64,000 nt of DNA from Lachnospiraceae bacterium (GTDB lineage: Bacteria; Bacillota; Clostridia; Lachnospirales; Lachnospiraceae), in the NCBI GenBank assembly GCA_029053015.1, contig JAIDHX010000035.1:1-64000 (forward strand), read 5' to 3'. Both the position numbers and the translations under genes were made by a program. Under the pieces are notes generated by a model. It did not search any database, had not been told where the DNA came from, and was given only the letters and a program-made list of their open reading frames with translations. The stretch's first letter is position 1; every line of letters starts with the position of its first letter. Positions 51,420 to 61,195 of this stretch are shown one piece after another.

Positions 51420-53658
51420 GATAAAGCTGTACCCTGTTCTGAATCTTTTCCACTGTATTGTCCAAATCCACCTGTCCGGAAAAATACGCTTCTGCCTCTT
51501 CATCGATAATGTTCTGTATCATCGTATGTGACATAAATCTGCTTCCCGCACTCTCAATCAGCCTTGCGACCGCATCAACATCCTCCTGCGCCGCTGCATA
51601 TACAAGGATATATTCATCACCCTCATAATAATATCCTTTCGGAGCCCTTTCGGTTCTTTCATCTTCCATAATGTCATACTCCTCCGCCATGGCAGCAGCC
51701 AGTACCTGATTAAACTGTTCCTGCATGATGGGAAAACCCTTTCCGTCATATCCATGCAGCAGATAGAACTTTACAAACTCCCACGCACCTTCCTGTTCTT
51801 CTTTTTTTGCATTAATTGCCACAACACTGCCCCTAAAAGCAACAGCCGTTCCGGAACCTTCTGCCACGGGATACCCGATAAAGGCAGCATCTCCCCCATA
51901 CAGTTCCTTCTGTATCTGGTAGTCTGCCACACTGGAGACAATCCCTACAGACATCACCACTTCCCGATTCCTAATCCTCTCCAAATTCGTCCCTCCGGTA
52001 TAATTCCCCGTGTACTCTTTGGCAAAGGAAAGCACCTTCTTAAAATAGTCTCCGTTAAAGTTGCAGGTTCCCCTCTCCCAATCCACAAATTCATCCATGG
52101 ACACGGTGCAGAGTCTGGTCAAAACCGGCTCATCCGCAGAAAATCCTGCTATAGCATTCAAATCCTTCCCACTCTCTCCCAATATCTGAAACAATTCCTC
52201 AAAGGTAACGCCGCTGCGCCCGCCCGTCACATCTCCATACCCCCACATGGAATGGAGCTGGAAAGCTGGAGCAATGCTGTATAAGTGTCCGCCGTCCTCA
52301 TAGGCTCCCACCACAGACTGCATCAGCATATCTTTGGACACTTGGGCATCCTCCTGCATGAAATCATACAAATCCGCCAGCACGCCCTTTTCGGAAAATA
52401 TGCTATAATCAATTCCCCCTACGGTGATAATATCCGGTGCATTTCCGGTAACAATGTCCAGTTTTAACTGCTCTATCGCATCCTCATAATTCCCCTCCTG
52501 CGCAATATAATCCACTATCTCAACCCTGTATTCACTGCTGTAGCGGTTAAACTCCGCCACAACCTTCTCCAAGTCCGGAATCATCTCAATCAGCCCAAGT
52601 GAAACAGTCTTTTTCTCTGTTTCCCCTAATGTAAAAGAAATAAACTCTGTGTGTCCGATTTCCTCATGATTATCAATGATTTCTATTACGTCCTGTTTTT
52701 TTGCAAGAAACAGAATATCTGTAGAAAAAATCCCATAAGTTGATAGATTTAATATCTTTTTTGCCTTCTGTGTATTATAATGATATTCAAAAAGTTCATT
52801 ATTCTGGCAGTACAGGAAACCATCATCAACAGAAACAATGTTCTCCAGACTGCTTATATAATCCGTATCAAAAAATTCCTCGGACTTTTCCAGCCTTATC
52901 GCATCCTTCCGCCCTTTCTGTGCCACATCTATTTCCTGCATATAAACCCCATCCGCATCCTTTACCACAAAAATGGGCTTACCATCTGTTCCAATCTGGA
53001 AATTCAACACATCGGTTCCCGCCATATCCGCAATCTTTTCATAAAAACAGGTTTTCAGTTGTCCGTCCTTTATATAAACGCGGTCTTCCCAATGCCACAC
53101 TTCACTTTCTCTGCCTTCAGACGTTTCTATTTCAGGCACTATCATTTCACACCAGACAAAAAGGTATCCGTTTTGATCTGTGTAGATTCCTTTCAACAAC
53201 AAATCCTGAACCTTCTCCGTATCCTCCAATTCCATTTCTTTATAGTCCTGCAGACTGCCCCCTGCATCAATTTTCCAAAGACCTGTGCTATCCCCTTTGT
53301 TTCCCAAAAGATAAACATTGCCTCCCTGATCCGCCACCATTCCGGCTATAAAAGAAGCATCTGACAATACCAGAGTTTCCTCCACAAAAAATTCTTCCTT
53401 ATTTATGATATCTAACAGTATCCGGTCTTCTTTGACATAACATCCGTATATATGGTCTGCTGCCAAGGCAAGGTCATACTGATTCTCCAACCGGGAATAA
53501 CTTGCCTGCCACGAAATAACATTATCTTTCAGACCGCTATTTTCTGTTGTTTCCTGTCCTGTATTTCTATTACCGCCCGCTTTTCCGCATCCTGTTATAA
53601 AAACCAGCAACATGCATATAAGCATGATAATTCCATATCCTAGTCGCAGGTTCTTCAT
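51403..53658 (-). CDS. Solute-binding lipoprotein with N-terminal propeller-like region, copy A
   Basis: The 751-residue precursor has a signal peptide and lipobox FITGC. About 320 residues of beta-rich sequence follow, with WDR-like turns (GNVYLLGNKGDSTGLWKI). The family 1 extracellular solute-binding domain runs from about 350 to the end (LDIVTGNAPDIITVGGIDYS, GAWEFVKFYLLHGYDGKGFP). It ends KIQNRVQLYLNERK. No ABC permease is in the window, so it may act as a sensor rather than a transporter. It lies 31 bases after the DUF6034-like gene of the sigma-factor operon. Confidence 0.8.
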   Translation of the reverse strand: MKNLRLGYGIIMLICMLLVFITGCGKAGGNRNTGQETTENSGLKDNVISWQASYSRLENQYDLALAADHIYGCYVKEDRILLDIINKEEFFVEETLVLSDASFIAGMVADQGGNVYLLGNKGDSTGLWKIDAGGSLQDYKEMELEDTEKVQDLLLKGIYTDQNGYLFVWCEMIVPEIETSEGRESEVWHWEDRVYIKDGQLKTCFYEKIADMAGTDVLNFQIGTDGKPIFVVKDADGVYMQEIDVAQKGRKDAIRLEKSEEFFDTDYISSLENIVSVDDGFLYCQNNELFEYHYNTQKAKKILNLSTYGIFSTDILFLAKKQDVIEIIDNHEEIGHTEFISFTLGETEKKTVSLGLIEMIPDLEKVVAEFNRYSSEYRVEIVDYIAQEGNYEDAIEQLKLDIVTGNAPDIITVGGIDYSIFSEKGVLADLYDFMQEDAQVSKDMLMQSVVGAYEDGGHLYSIAPAFQLHSMWGYGDVTGGRSGVTFEELFQILGESGKDLNAIAGFSADEPVLTRLCTVSMDEFVDWERGTCNFNGDYFKKVLSFAKEYTGNYTGGTNLERIRNREVVMSVGIVSSVADYQIQKELYGGDAAFIGYPVAEGSGTAVAFRGSVVAINAKKEEQEGAWEFVKFYLLHGYDGKGFPIMQEQFNQVLAAAMAEEYDIMEDERTERAPKGYYYEGDEYILVYAAAQEDVDAVARLIESAGSRFMSHTMIQNIIDEEAEAYFSGQVDLDNTVEKIQNRVQLYLNERK

Positions 53659-53689
53659 TTTCGTCTTTATACTCCCTCTTCATAAAACG

Positions 53690-54850
53690 CTATTCCACAA
53701 AAGTACTTCTATTTTCCCATATCAGTTCACCACTTATAGCATTGACTGCAATCACTTCCTCGCTCCGCAGGCTTCTTTCTGCTTCATCTTCTCCGGCATA
53801 GAATCTCCAGACCGGTACGATGAGCAGCTCACCTTCAGTTGAGATGACTGACAGGTATTCCAAACTGATTTTTGTAACAGATAGCGGTTTTTCTTGTATT
53901 GGAATCAAGTCTATCTGCTCCTGCATGGCTGCTACAGCTTCTCCCACCGACAAAATAGGTTTGTCCAACCCGATTTCTTCCTCTGAAAAAAGGCTTCCCC
54001 AAATTTTTACGGAAAACGGACTGTCATTTCCCGTTACCGTACTGAAATCATGCCAGGCTGTCACGGGCATCCCATCCAGAATTTTTTTGAATACGACTTT
54101 CGCATAAGTTTGTCCATCTTCTGCTTCACAGACATGAATAAAACTTAATGTGTAACTGCCATTTTTATCTATGGAGCCGATATCATACAGCCCAACCTGT
54201 TCTATCTCCTGAGGACTTGCATTGCATGATGTTACCAAAAGCAGCGCATCCTCTACGTCTATCTCATTTTCCCGAACAACTATTGGAAATACCTGTTTTA
54301 TATGTAAAGATATACTTGCAGTAGTGTTCTCGTGATTTAAAACATCTTCCCCTGGTATCTCGGAATGGGTAATCTGATATATCCAAGATTCTCCCAGCGG
54401 CGTCACAAATTCCCATGTCTCTCTTTCCGGATTATATGCGGCAGCTTCCAAAACGTCCCAGTTTTCTGCGGGATGCATTCTTTTAAATAAACCCAACCTG
54501 TGTTCCTCTGTAAATGGCTCCGGTATATACTTATAACAGCTCACTTCCTCCATTCCATCCGAATGAACCTGTGCATCAATCAATATTTTTCTCCCATCAG
54601 AGCCTTCTATTATTTGTGTGATTGTATTTTCAGTGTATTCAACAGATGTCTCACTATCAGGAATACCTGCAATATGTTCTGTATTTTCTTCCTCTGTGGC
54701 ATCATTATTAGTCGCCAGATTCTCATTTGCCGTATTAGAAAAATTTTGTTCTGCATCATCCGCCTGCCTGCTGCATCCCGTTAAAGCCATCGTCATTAAC
54801 AAAAACACTATCATAAAAGAGTAGCGTCTGCCTAAGCTTTTTTTCTTCAT
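53690..54850 (-). CDS. DUF6034-like lipoprotein of the sigma-factor operon
   Basis: The 386-residue precursor carries lipobox ALTGC. An Asn/Glu-rich linker (about 30-80) leads into an extracellular domain with KILIDAQVHSDGMEE and ISLEYLSVISTEGELLIVPVW. The end ('VIAVNAISGELIW') fits DUF6034-type lipoproteins found beside ECF sigma factors. The start at 54850 has AAGGAG 12 bases upstream. It probably works outside the membrane with the anti-sigma-like protein; this is an inference from position. Confidence 0.65.
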   Translation of the reverse strand: MKKKSLGRRYSFMIVFLLMTMALTGCSRQADDAEQNFSNTANENLATNNDATEEENTEHIAGIPDSETSVEYTENTITQIIEGSDGRKILIDAQVHSDGMEEVSCYKYIPEPFTEEHRLGLFKRMHPAENWDVLEAAAYNPERETWEFVTPLGESWIYQITHSEIPGEDVLNHENTTASISLHIKQVFPIVVRENEIDVEDALLLVTSCNASPQEIEQVGLYDIGSIDKNGSYTLSFIHVCEAEDGQTYAKVVFKKILDGMPVTAWHDFSTVTGNDSPFSVKIWGSLFSEEEIGLDKPILSVGEAVAAMQEQIDLIPIQEKPLSVTKISLEYLSVISTEGELLIVPVWRFYAGEDEAERSLRSEEVIAVNAISGELIWENRSTFVE

Positions 54851-54888
54851 AACCGTTTTCTTCTCCTTTGGAAATATTATATTTGGTA

Positions 54889-55857
54889 TCACTCAGCCTT
54901 CGGATAGCCTTCACGGAATCCCATCTGTATTTCATAATGAATTCTGTCAAAGCACCAAAGAATCTTATGGTCAAAGTCAATTATCTGTAAAAGCTCAAAA
55001 TCGGACACCTCTCCTTCCGGGAGACAGTACGTACTGTTTTCTTGACAAAATGCGACGCCGCTGCCTGTATATTCCGCCAATGTCATTATAATAGGCAGTT
55101 CCTGTTCCGGATAGATGCCCTCATTTTCATACCGCGCATTCAGTTCTTCGTATCTTTGGCTTTCCGACTGGCTAAGTTCTCTGCTGAATCCACCGCCGGT
55201 TTCTAAATTTGACGCACAGTAAGCCAGATAAATCCGGTCAACTTCCTCATCAGTCATTGCCGCCATACGACTTTCCCAATTTCCTTGGGCAAGAATCCTC
55301 TCCTGATTTTTTTCATAGATGCTGTAGACTATTTTATGGTTAAAATCTATAATCTCCAAAAGCTCTTCATCGCTTAGTGAGCCTTCGTGAAGATAAAGGG
55401 TTCTTGTGGACGCATCAATCGCCACACCCTGTCCATTATAGGAACCTGCATTTTCTAAAATAACCAAAGTCTTCTCCGGAAACCTGCCATTCTTTTCGTA
55501 TTCCTCCGTCAGGGATTCATAACGTTCTCTTTCTTCTGCTGTGAACGGACGGTTCATGCCAGTTGCTTCTTCGGCATGTGCCAATTGATATAATTTTTCT
55601 ATTTCCTGTTTCCCCATAGCTTCCATACGCTGTCTATACAGGCTGATGAGTTCCATCGCCGCAACAGTAGTTCCCAATATAAGGCAGCAAATAATAACAG
55701 CGGCGGCGGCCTTTGGCAGACGGAATATCCGCACTCTTTTTTTAGAAGGAATCTTTTCCTCCTCATGTATTTGCGAAAAAGCCGCATTTGCTTTTTTCCA
55801 TATGCTTTCAGGGATTTCCAAATCCCGATATAAAATATCTTTATTTTTATTATACAT
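54889..55857 (-). CDS. Membrane anti-sigma-like protein with duplicated outer domain
   Basis: The first 55 residues are cytoplasmic and charged. A transmembrane helix (AAAAVIICCLILGTTVAAM) follows, then an outer region with two related units: FTAEERERYESLTEEYEKNGRFPEK... SLSDEELLEIIDFNHKIVYS and LSQSESQRYEELNARYENEGIYPEQ... EVSDFELLQIIDFDHKILWC. The layout, directly after an ECF sigma gene, is that of an anti-sigma factor. No zinc-binding HxxxCxxC motif is present. GGAG lies 9 bases before the ATG. Confidence 0.72.
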   Translation of the reverse strand: MYNKNKDILYRDLEIPESIWKKANAAFSQIHEEEKIPSKKRVRIFRLPKAAAAVIICCLILGTTVAAMELISLYRQRMEAMGKQEIEKLYQLAHAEEATGMNRPFTAEERERYESLTEEYEKNGRFPEKTLVILENAGSYNGQGVAIDASTRTLYLHEGSLSDEELLEIIDFNHKIVYSIYEKNQERILAQGNWESRMAAMTDEEVDRIYLAYCASNLETGGGFSRELSQSESQRYEELNARYENEGIYPEQELPIIMTLAEYTGSGVAFCQENSTYCLPEGEVSDFELLQIIDFDHKILWCFDRIHYEIQMGFREGYPKAE

Positions 55858-55885
55858 TTGCTTTGTCTCCTCAGATACGCCACGT

Positions 55886-56401
55886 TTATGGCACCTTATA
55901 ATATTCTGTTAATTGTTCCCTGCCTCTGGAAAGCCTTGTCCGCACCGTGCTGTCCGTAATCCCCAATATCTTTGCTATTTCTTTTGTGTGAAAACCTTCG
56001 GCGTAAAATAAAATAAGCACTATACGATATTTTTCGTCAATAGCCGACATTGCCTCCCGCCACTCAATATTGCTGACATTCTCTTCGCTAACGCTTTCCG
56101 GCAATTCGTCTGTATATGTAATCCGCCTGTTGCGTCTAATTATGCCGTAGCAATTATTGACCAGAATTTTTGTCATCCATGTTTTAAAATATCGGTCCAC
56201 CTTTAATTGGTTCAATTTTTCCCAACAGATAAGCAGTGTATCCTGAATGGCATCTGCCACATCCTCATCATTCATCAAAATTGCTTTTGCCGTACGGTAC
56301 ATGCTTTGCAACTCCGATTTCATCAATTCCGTAAATGCATCGGGATTTTTCATTTTAGCCTTTTGAATCAACGTTTCATCCTTCATTTTATTGACAACCA
56401 T
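55886..56401 (-). CDS. ECF-type RNA polymerase sigma factor
   Basis: The 171-residue protein has region 2 (DVADAIQDTLLICWEKLNQL) and region 4 (VLILFYAEGFHTKEIAKILG, STVRTRLSRGREQL), the two regions of ECF sigma factors. It would direct RNA polymerase to a small regulon and be held by the anti-sigma-like protein encoded 28 bases downstream. GGAGGG stands right before the ATG at 56401. Gene order sigma, anti-sigma, lipoprotein, solute-binding protein suggests one operon that may regulate itself. Confidence 0.9.
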   Translation of the reverse strand: MVVNKMKDETLIQKAKMKNPDAFTELMKSELQSMYRTAKAILMNDEDVADAIQDTLLICWEKLNQLKVDRYFKTWMTKILVNNCYGIIRRNRRITYTDELPESVSEENVSNIEWREAMSAIDEKYRIVLILFYAEGFHTKEIAKILGITDSTVRTRLSRGREQLTEYYKVP

Positions 56402-56496
56402 ACCCTCCTCTGCACATGTGGTAATTTACAAAGCAAGAACCCCTCACTATGTCCTTTATAGAATAGATGTTTAAAAGTTTAAAAATGTCCCACGCA

Positions 56497-56550
56497 AAAC
56501 AAAAAATACCTCACAGCCAGCGTAAATACTGTGGCTTGCGAGGTATTTTA
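56497..56550 (-). terminator. Terminator of the kinase/solute-binding operon
   Basis: AAATACCTC near 56504-56512 pairs with GAGGTATTT near 56540-56548, extended by an imperfect inner stem. Six T follow on the minus strand. It lies 75 bases beyond the stop of the solute-binding gene at 56626. Confidence 0.75.
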
Positions 56551-56576
56551 TGCTCTACTCAGTTGTCAAATATGGG

Positions 56577-56642
56577 ATTATAAACTTACGACTACCATAA
56601 AACAATGAGATTTTCACTAAATGGGTCACTTTCTTTCATTCA
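56577..56642. repeat. 66-bp direct repeat, copy B
   Basis: Identical to 51354-51419. It covers the last 17 bases of the second solute-binding gene and 49 bases beyond its stop, and is followed by a terminator. Confidence 0.88.
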
Positions 56643-58890
56643 AATAAAGCTGCACCCTGTTTTGAATCAGCCCTGTCACATCTTCTGCACTCTTCTGTCC
56701 CCGGAAGAAACTCTCCGCCTCCTCATAGATAATATTCATAATTACCTCATCTTCAAAAGCCGGATTATGCAGCCCTTCGATAAAGTGTACCGCCCTGTCA
56801 ATCTGCTCCTGCGTCATGGGCGGAACCGAAACAAATTCATCATTTATAAAGCAATACCCTTCCCACGTGGCGGCTGTCTGTGCCTTCTCATCAAAAATAT
56901 CCCGTCTGGTGGGCAGTCCGCTTCCCTCTATTCCATACAATTCATTCCTCTGGAAATCTTCTGTAAGGAAATATCTTACAAATTCCCATGCGCCATCCAA
57001 TTTATCGCTCTTGCCGGAAAGCACAAAACCAACGCCGCAAATGCTGATGCAGGAGCCTTCCCTGCTTTCCGACGGATACCCCACATAGGCAATATCCTCT
57101 CCCATACAGCCATATATATGCTGGGCTAAATAACGAATATGGCGAATTGTCACCGGCTGGAGCAGCGCCCTGTCCTCAAGATACTGAGAGCCAAAACAGT
57201 TCTCCTCATAGAAAGAGTTTTCCGCAAACTCCGGCAGCGTTGCAGCAAACGTAAGCGCCTCCGCAAAAGCCTCTGACTGAAAATCGCAGGTTCCCTGATC
57301 CATATCAATATACTCCCTGCCGCACACCCTCATATAATTCTCCAGATAATCGTATCGGGAAGTTTCTGATACCATTTCCGTTCCTTCCGGAAGCCCCGTC
57401 AGCACCGCTGAAAATTCCTCCTGATTCCAGCCCGTCCGCTCCCCCACTTTCGACTGCTTTGCCACAAGGGTATCCACCGAAAAAGCAGGAACTACATAAT
57501 ACAACGTTCCATTCACACGAAAGGCATCCAGAACATTTTCCATAAACTGCCCACTGTCAAGCTCCGCGTCCTCCTCCAGCAGCTTACCCACATCTGCCAG
57601 CAATCCCTTCTCAATATAGCTTTGCAGCGGCATCTCCTCGTCAATCGACAGAATATCCGGCATCCTTCCTGACAAAATATCCGTATTCAGCTGCATAAGG
57701 GCGCTCATCTCTTCATTATAAGTGACATACTGCCTTACGGTAATCCTGTACCGGCTGTTTTCCCGATTAAAAGCTATAATCCGGCTTCTTAAGCCCGCAT
57801 CCAGCTCACCCATTGTCCCCAGCACCACTATCTGCTTCTGCTCTCCTGCAGGTACTGCGGTACGGCCAAACAGTCCCAGTTTCACTGCTCCCCCATCGTT
57901 AAATATCCCTGCAAGACGTGTTTCGTCTATCTGCTGCACCATCTGAAACCCGCCGATATCCAAGTCGGCATCCACGTAGGAAAGCATCTCCGCAGGCACA
58001 TTTTTGCCTGACTCCAACTGATAAACACCTACCGAATCGCACAACAGAACATCTGCCGTGGTTCCCTGAAAAACTTGATACTGAAGGAAATTATCCGGCA
58101 GCTCTCTCCGCTCTTCCTGCCCAGTCTCTATATCATAAAATTCTGCATACGCCATTCCCGCATTATCCGTTGCAATCACAAGAAGCCTGTTATCCGGCAT
58201 AAGGTAACAGTTTTGGAAATTACTGAAGATTTCCCCCTCAGCTTCTACGCTGCCTGTCAGCTCTCCCTGCGCGTTATAAGTGTTTACCATGCGTCCGTCC
58301 CCATTCCTTGCAAGGATGACAAAGCCATCCTCCCCAAAAAACAGATATCCTCCGGATTCTGCCGGCTTTTCCCAATGGACATCCTGAAATCCATCCCAAA
58401 ACAGCAGACTTACTGCATTTTCCGTGTCCGAATAAAACAATGCCGCCACACATCCATCATCCGACAATTGCATGGTACTCACATATCCGCCGTCCTCAGG
58501 CAGATAGATTTTTTCGGATACCGTTTTCTGACTTCCATCAGCCAGACAAGTAAGCACCTGATAATAACTTGTGAACTCCTCTTTCTGCGTGTTATCCTCC
58601 GGCTCCTCTCCCCATTCGCGCACTTCCAGCAGGACATACACCTGATCCCCCCGGCCTGCAATGTCATGGACTACAACATCGCTGCCCTGTTCTGTAAAAT
58701 CAATGACCATACTGGAATAGGTATACTGCATTTCTGATTCGGCATTTTCCGTTCTTTCTGTGCCTGCGAAATTTTGAGCCGTGGAATTTTCACTTATGGA
58801 ATCATCTGTCTTTCCACTCTGTTTCGGCGAACATGCTGTCATTCCGAAAATAAGTGAGATTTCCAGTATCCATAGTACAAGCTTTTTCAT
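56626..58890 (-). CDS. Solute-binding lipoprotein with N-terminal propeller-like region, copy B
   Basis: The 754-residue precursor has a lipobox GMTAC. Residues 30-330 are beta-rich with repeated blade-like strands (CVAALFYSDTENAVSLLFWD, GYLFFGEDGFVILAR). The solute-binding domain follows (MPDILSIDEEMPLQSYIEKG, DGAWEFVRYFLTEDFQRNEL) and ends IQNRVQLYLNERK. It has the same architecture as the protein at 51403 but is clearly diverged. The start at 58890 has AAGGA 7 bases upstream. No permease is present. It is last of the presumed kinase operon, 58 bases after another solute-binding gene. Confidence 0.8.
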   Translation of the reverse strand: MKKLVLWILEISLIFGMTACSPKQSGKTDDSISENSTAQNFAGTERTENAESEMQYTYSSMVIDFTEQGSDVVVHDIAGRGDQVYVLLEVREWGEEPEDNTQKEEFTSYYQVLTCLADGSQKTVSEKIYLPEDGGYVSTMQLSDDGCVAALFYSDTENAVSLLFWDGFQDVHWEKPAESGGYLFFGEDGFVILARNGDGRMVNTYNAQGELTGSVEAEGEIFSNFQNCYLMPDNRLLVIATDNAGMAYAEFYDIETGQEERRELPDNFLQYQVFQGTTADVLLCDSVGVYQLESGKNVPAEMLSYVDADLDIGGFQMVQQIDETRLAGIFNDGGAVKLGLFGRTAVPAGEQKQIVVLGTMGELDAGLRSRIIAFNRENSRYRITVRQYVTYNEEMSALMQLNTDILSGRMPDILSIDEEMPLQSYIEKGLLADVGKLLEEDAELDSGQFMENVLDAFRVNGTLYYVVPAFSVDTLVAKQSKVGERTGWNQEEFSAVLTGLPEGTEMVSETSRYDYLENYMRVCGREYIDMDQGTCDFQSEAFAEALTFAATLPEFAENSFYEENCFGSQYLEDRALLQPVTIRHIRYLAQHIYGCMGEDIAYVGYPSESREGSCISICGVGFVLSGKSDKLDGAWEFVRYFLTEDFQRNELYGIEGSGLPTRRDIFDEKAQTAATWEGYCFINDEFVSVPPMTQEQIDRAVHFIEGLHNPAFEDEVIMNIIYEEAESFFRGQKSAEDVTGLIQNRVQLYLNERK

Positions 58891-58948
58891 AGTTTTTTCC
58901 TTCATTCTATTATTTTTTGCCGTCTTACTCCGCTATTTCCCGACTTGG

Positions 58949-60310
58949 CTACCGCTGCTCATCCAGATATAACTGCACCCTGTTCTGTATCTTTTGCGCC
59001 GTTTGCTCCACCGTCTGCGCACCACTGTTATACGCACCAACTTCCTCATCTATAATATTTCTGATTATCCTATTATAGGCATCCTTCCGATCAGCCAATG
59101 CCACCAGTTCCCGTACAGCCGCAACCTCCTCCTGAGTGGCAGCATAGACATAGGGTACATCCGGATCGTCAAAGGAACCCTTGGGAAGCGGACTTCCCTC
59201 ATAGTACTCCTGCACCATAGCCTGCTCCAACTGTTTTTCAAAAGCATTTCGCTCTATCCTGAAGCCTATTATGGTCCAGTCGTCCTCCGCCCAGCTTCCC
59301 TCCGTATAGAACCGTAGGAAATCCCATGCCCCTTCTGCACATTCACTATGGGCATTGATGCCCATCTCATAATAAAGACTGACTGCCACACCGGTACCGC
59401 TGTTACAAGGAATGCCTTTCACCGCCATATTCCCTCCAAAAAGCTGCATCCTCTGCTGATACCCTGCCACACTCAGAATAAGCTCCATGGCTGCCAGATG
59501 CGTTCCCGATTTTATGCTTTCCACGGATATTTTTGATACGCTTGCAGCATCCCATTTTGCACCGAATCTCAGTATCTGGTAAAATTCCTCCTTGCAAAAA
59601 TCAGCCTCCCCCTTCTCCCAGTCAATAAAATCCTCCAGCAAATAGTTTGTCAGCGCAGTTGACACACACTCGCTGCCAAACCCGGTCAGTGCATTCGAAT
59701 CACGCCCTTTATCCGCAAAACATTTCATCATTTCCTCCAAAGTCCATCCATTCTCCATACCTACCTCGGCACCGTTCCCCACCACTGTATAAAGTGCAAA
59801 GGATGGCCCCAGCTCATACAGAGCGTCGCCTGTTTTAAGACACTCCAAAATATTGGTCAAATACCGCTCCTGCGTCCCCTCCAGAAAAGGTTCCAGATCC
59901 ATCAGGATTCCCCGACATCCCAGCACTTCTACATCCAACTGATCCAGATCAATGATATCCGTTCCATTCCCGGTGGCAACATCCATCCTGAAGCGATCCG
60001 CAGATGCCTCCCAAACCGCATTGTCATACTGTTCAGGAAGATAATCCACAATTTCTACGAAGTATTTCTCGCTCTGTCTGTTATAGGCATCCACCACATT
60101 CTGAAGATTTCTATTTCCAATTGTTCCCAGCGTCAACGTTATCCTCTCTCCATCTTGTCCGGGATGATCTGTTCCGTCACTTTGTATAGGTAGGTCAGCC
60201 TGAAAACTTGTACCCAAATCCGGACTTTTCTCGCCGCCACATCCGGCCAAAAAAGTTGCACTTAATACAGCCACAGCACAAATTCCCCTTATTTTTTTCC
60301 TAATACTCAT
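58949..60310 (-). CDS. Solute-binding lipoprotein, short form
   Basis: The 453-residue precursor has lipobox FLAGC, then directly the solute-binding domain (RITLTLGTIGNRNLQNVV, GNGTDIIDLDQLDVEVLG, EGAWDFLRFYTEGSWAEDDW). It ends KIQNRVQLYLDEQR like its two larger neighbours, but lacks their N-terminal propeller-like region. GGAG lies 8 bases before the ATG at 60310. The response-regulator gene ends 63 bases upstream in the same direction. No ABC permease or ATPase accompanies it. Confidence 0.82.
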   Translation of the reverse strand: MSIRKKIRGICAVAVLSATFLAGCGGEKSPDLGTSFQADLPIQSDGTDHPGQDGERITLTLGTIGNRNLQNVVDAYNRQSEKYFVEIVDYLPEQYDNAVWEASADRFRMDVATGNGTDIIDLDQLDVEVLGCRGILMDLEPFLEGTQERYLTNILECLKTGDALYELGPSFALYTVVGNGAEVGMENGWTLEEMMKCFADKGRDSNALTGFGSECVSTALTNYLLEDFIDWEKGEADFCKEEFYQILRFGAKWDAASVSKISVESIKSGTHLAAMELILSVAGYQQRMQLFGGNMAVKGIPCNSGTGVAVSLYYEMGINAHSECAEGAWDFLRFYTEGSWAEDDWTIIGFRIERNAFEKQLEQAMVQEYYEGSPLPKGSFDDPDVPYVYAATQEEVAAVRELVALADRKDAYNRIIRNIIDEEVGAYNSGAQTVEQTAQKIQNRVQLYLDEQR

Positions 60311-60373
60311 TTTTCTGTCTCCTCTCTGCATCCGAGTGTTCTATGTCTGCCGTAAAATAGGTACATTCATTCC

Positions 60374-61081
60374 CTATGCCATATAATACTCCATGTAGCA
60401 ATGGTTCAAGGCTTCCCAACGCGATTTGCTGATAGGCAGTATCTCCTTTCCGTCAATTTCCACTCCCTCTCTTGATATTCTGCCTGTATACTTCAGGTTT
60501 ACGATATAAGAACGATGACACTTGCAAAACTGCGGCTCCCTGAACTGTGTTTCAAACTCTTTCAGTTTTGCCTTGAACCGGACAGCTTCTTCTTTTAAAT
60601 GCAGGATGATATGATGGTTATCTACTTCAATATAATAAATATCGTCTTTAAAGATACGGCGGGACTCATCGCCCTGGGTCACAATAACCGCATCCCTTTT
60701 TCTTTCTTCCATCATCCGGCTTGTTTTCGTCAGGGTCTGAAAGACCTCTTCCTCCTGCAAAGGCTTTATCAGATACCGGAAAGCCGATACCTCGTATCCC
60801 TTTGGTGCATAATTTTTTAAAGCCGTTGTAAACACAAGAAAAATCAGCCTGTCTTCTTCCCTTATCATCTTCGCTAACTGCAGCCCGTTTATTTTGGCCA
60901 TCTGGATATCCAAAAAAGCAAGGTCATAGTGCGGTTCATCCTTCATACAGAAAAGAAACTGCTCTGCAGACCGGTAACATCCAATGACAACCTGCTTGTC
61001 CTCTTTTTTTGCCCAGCGGTTTATCATCTCTTCCAGAATCTCTGTATGCTCCCTGTTATCCTCGCAAATTGCTATTCTCAT
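60374..61081 (-). CDS. LytTR-type response regulator
   Basis: The receiver domain (1-120) has the acidic pair CED, phosphoacceptor D58 in LAFLDIQM, the switch T in LVFTTALKN, and K in LIKPLQ. The C-terminal LytTR domain (135-235; IEVDNHHIILHLKEE, CKCHRSYIVNLKYTG) binds DNA repeats. The histidine kinase lies 114 bases upstream. Targets probably include this operon, but no site was identified. AGGAAAGG precedes the ATG. Confidence 0.92.
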   Translation of the reverse strand: MRIAICEDNREHTEILEEMINRWAKKEDKQVVIGCYRSAEQFLFCMKDEPHYDLAFLDIQMAKINGLQLAKMIREEDRLIFLVFTTALKNYAPKGYEVSAFRYLIKPLQEEEVFQTLTKTSRMMEERKRDAVIVTQGDESRRIFKDDIYYIEVDNHHIILHLKEEAVRFKAKLKEFETQFREPQFCKCHRSYIVNLKYTGRISREGVEIDGKEILPISKSRWEALNHCYMEYYMA

Positions 61082-61195
61082 AGGCCTGTCCCTTTCCTAG
61101 TACCATCCTTACGGCTTTATTCAGTGTAACACAATAAATAATGGAACTATCTTTTGGACGCAGATTGCCGTATTTCAGACGTGAATTGCCGCTTC

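Noticed and set aside
52740..53364. Two plus-strand open frames of about 200 residues
   Set aside because: Antisense to the solute-binding gene, cysteine/phenylalanine-rich composition typical of shadows, no ribosome-binding site.
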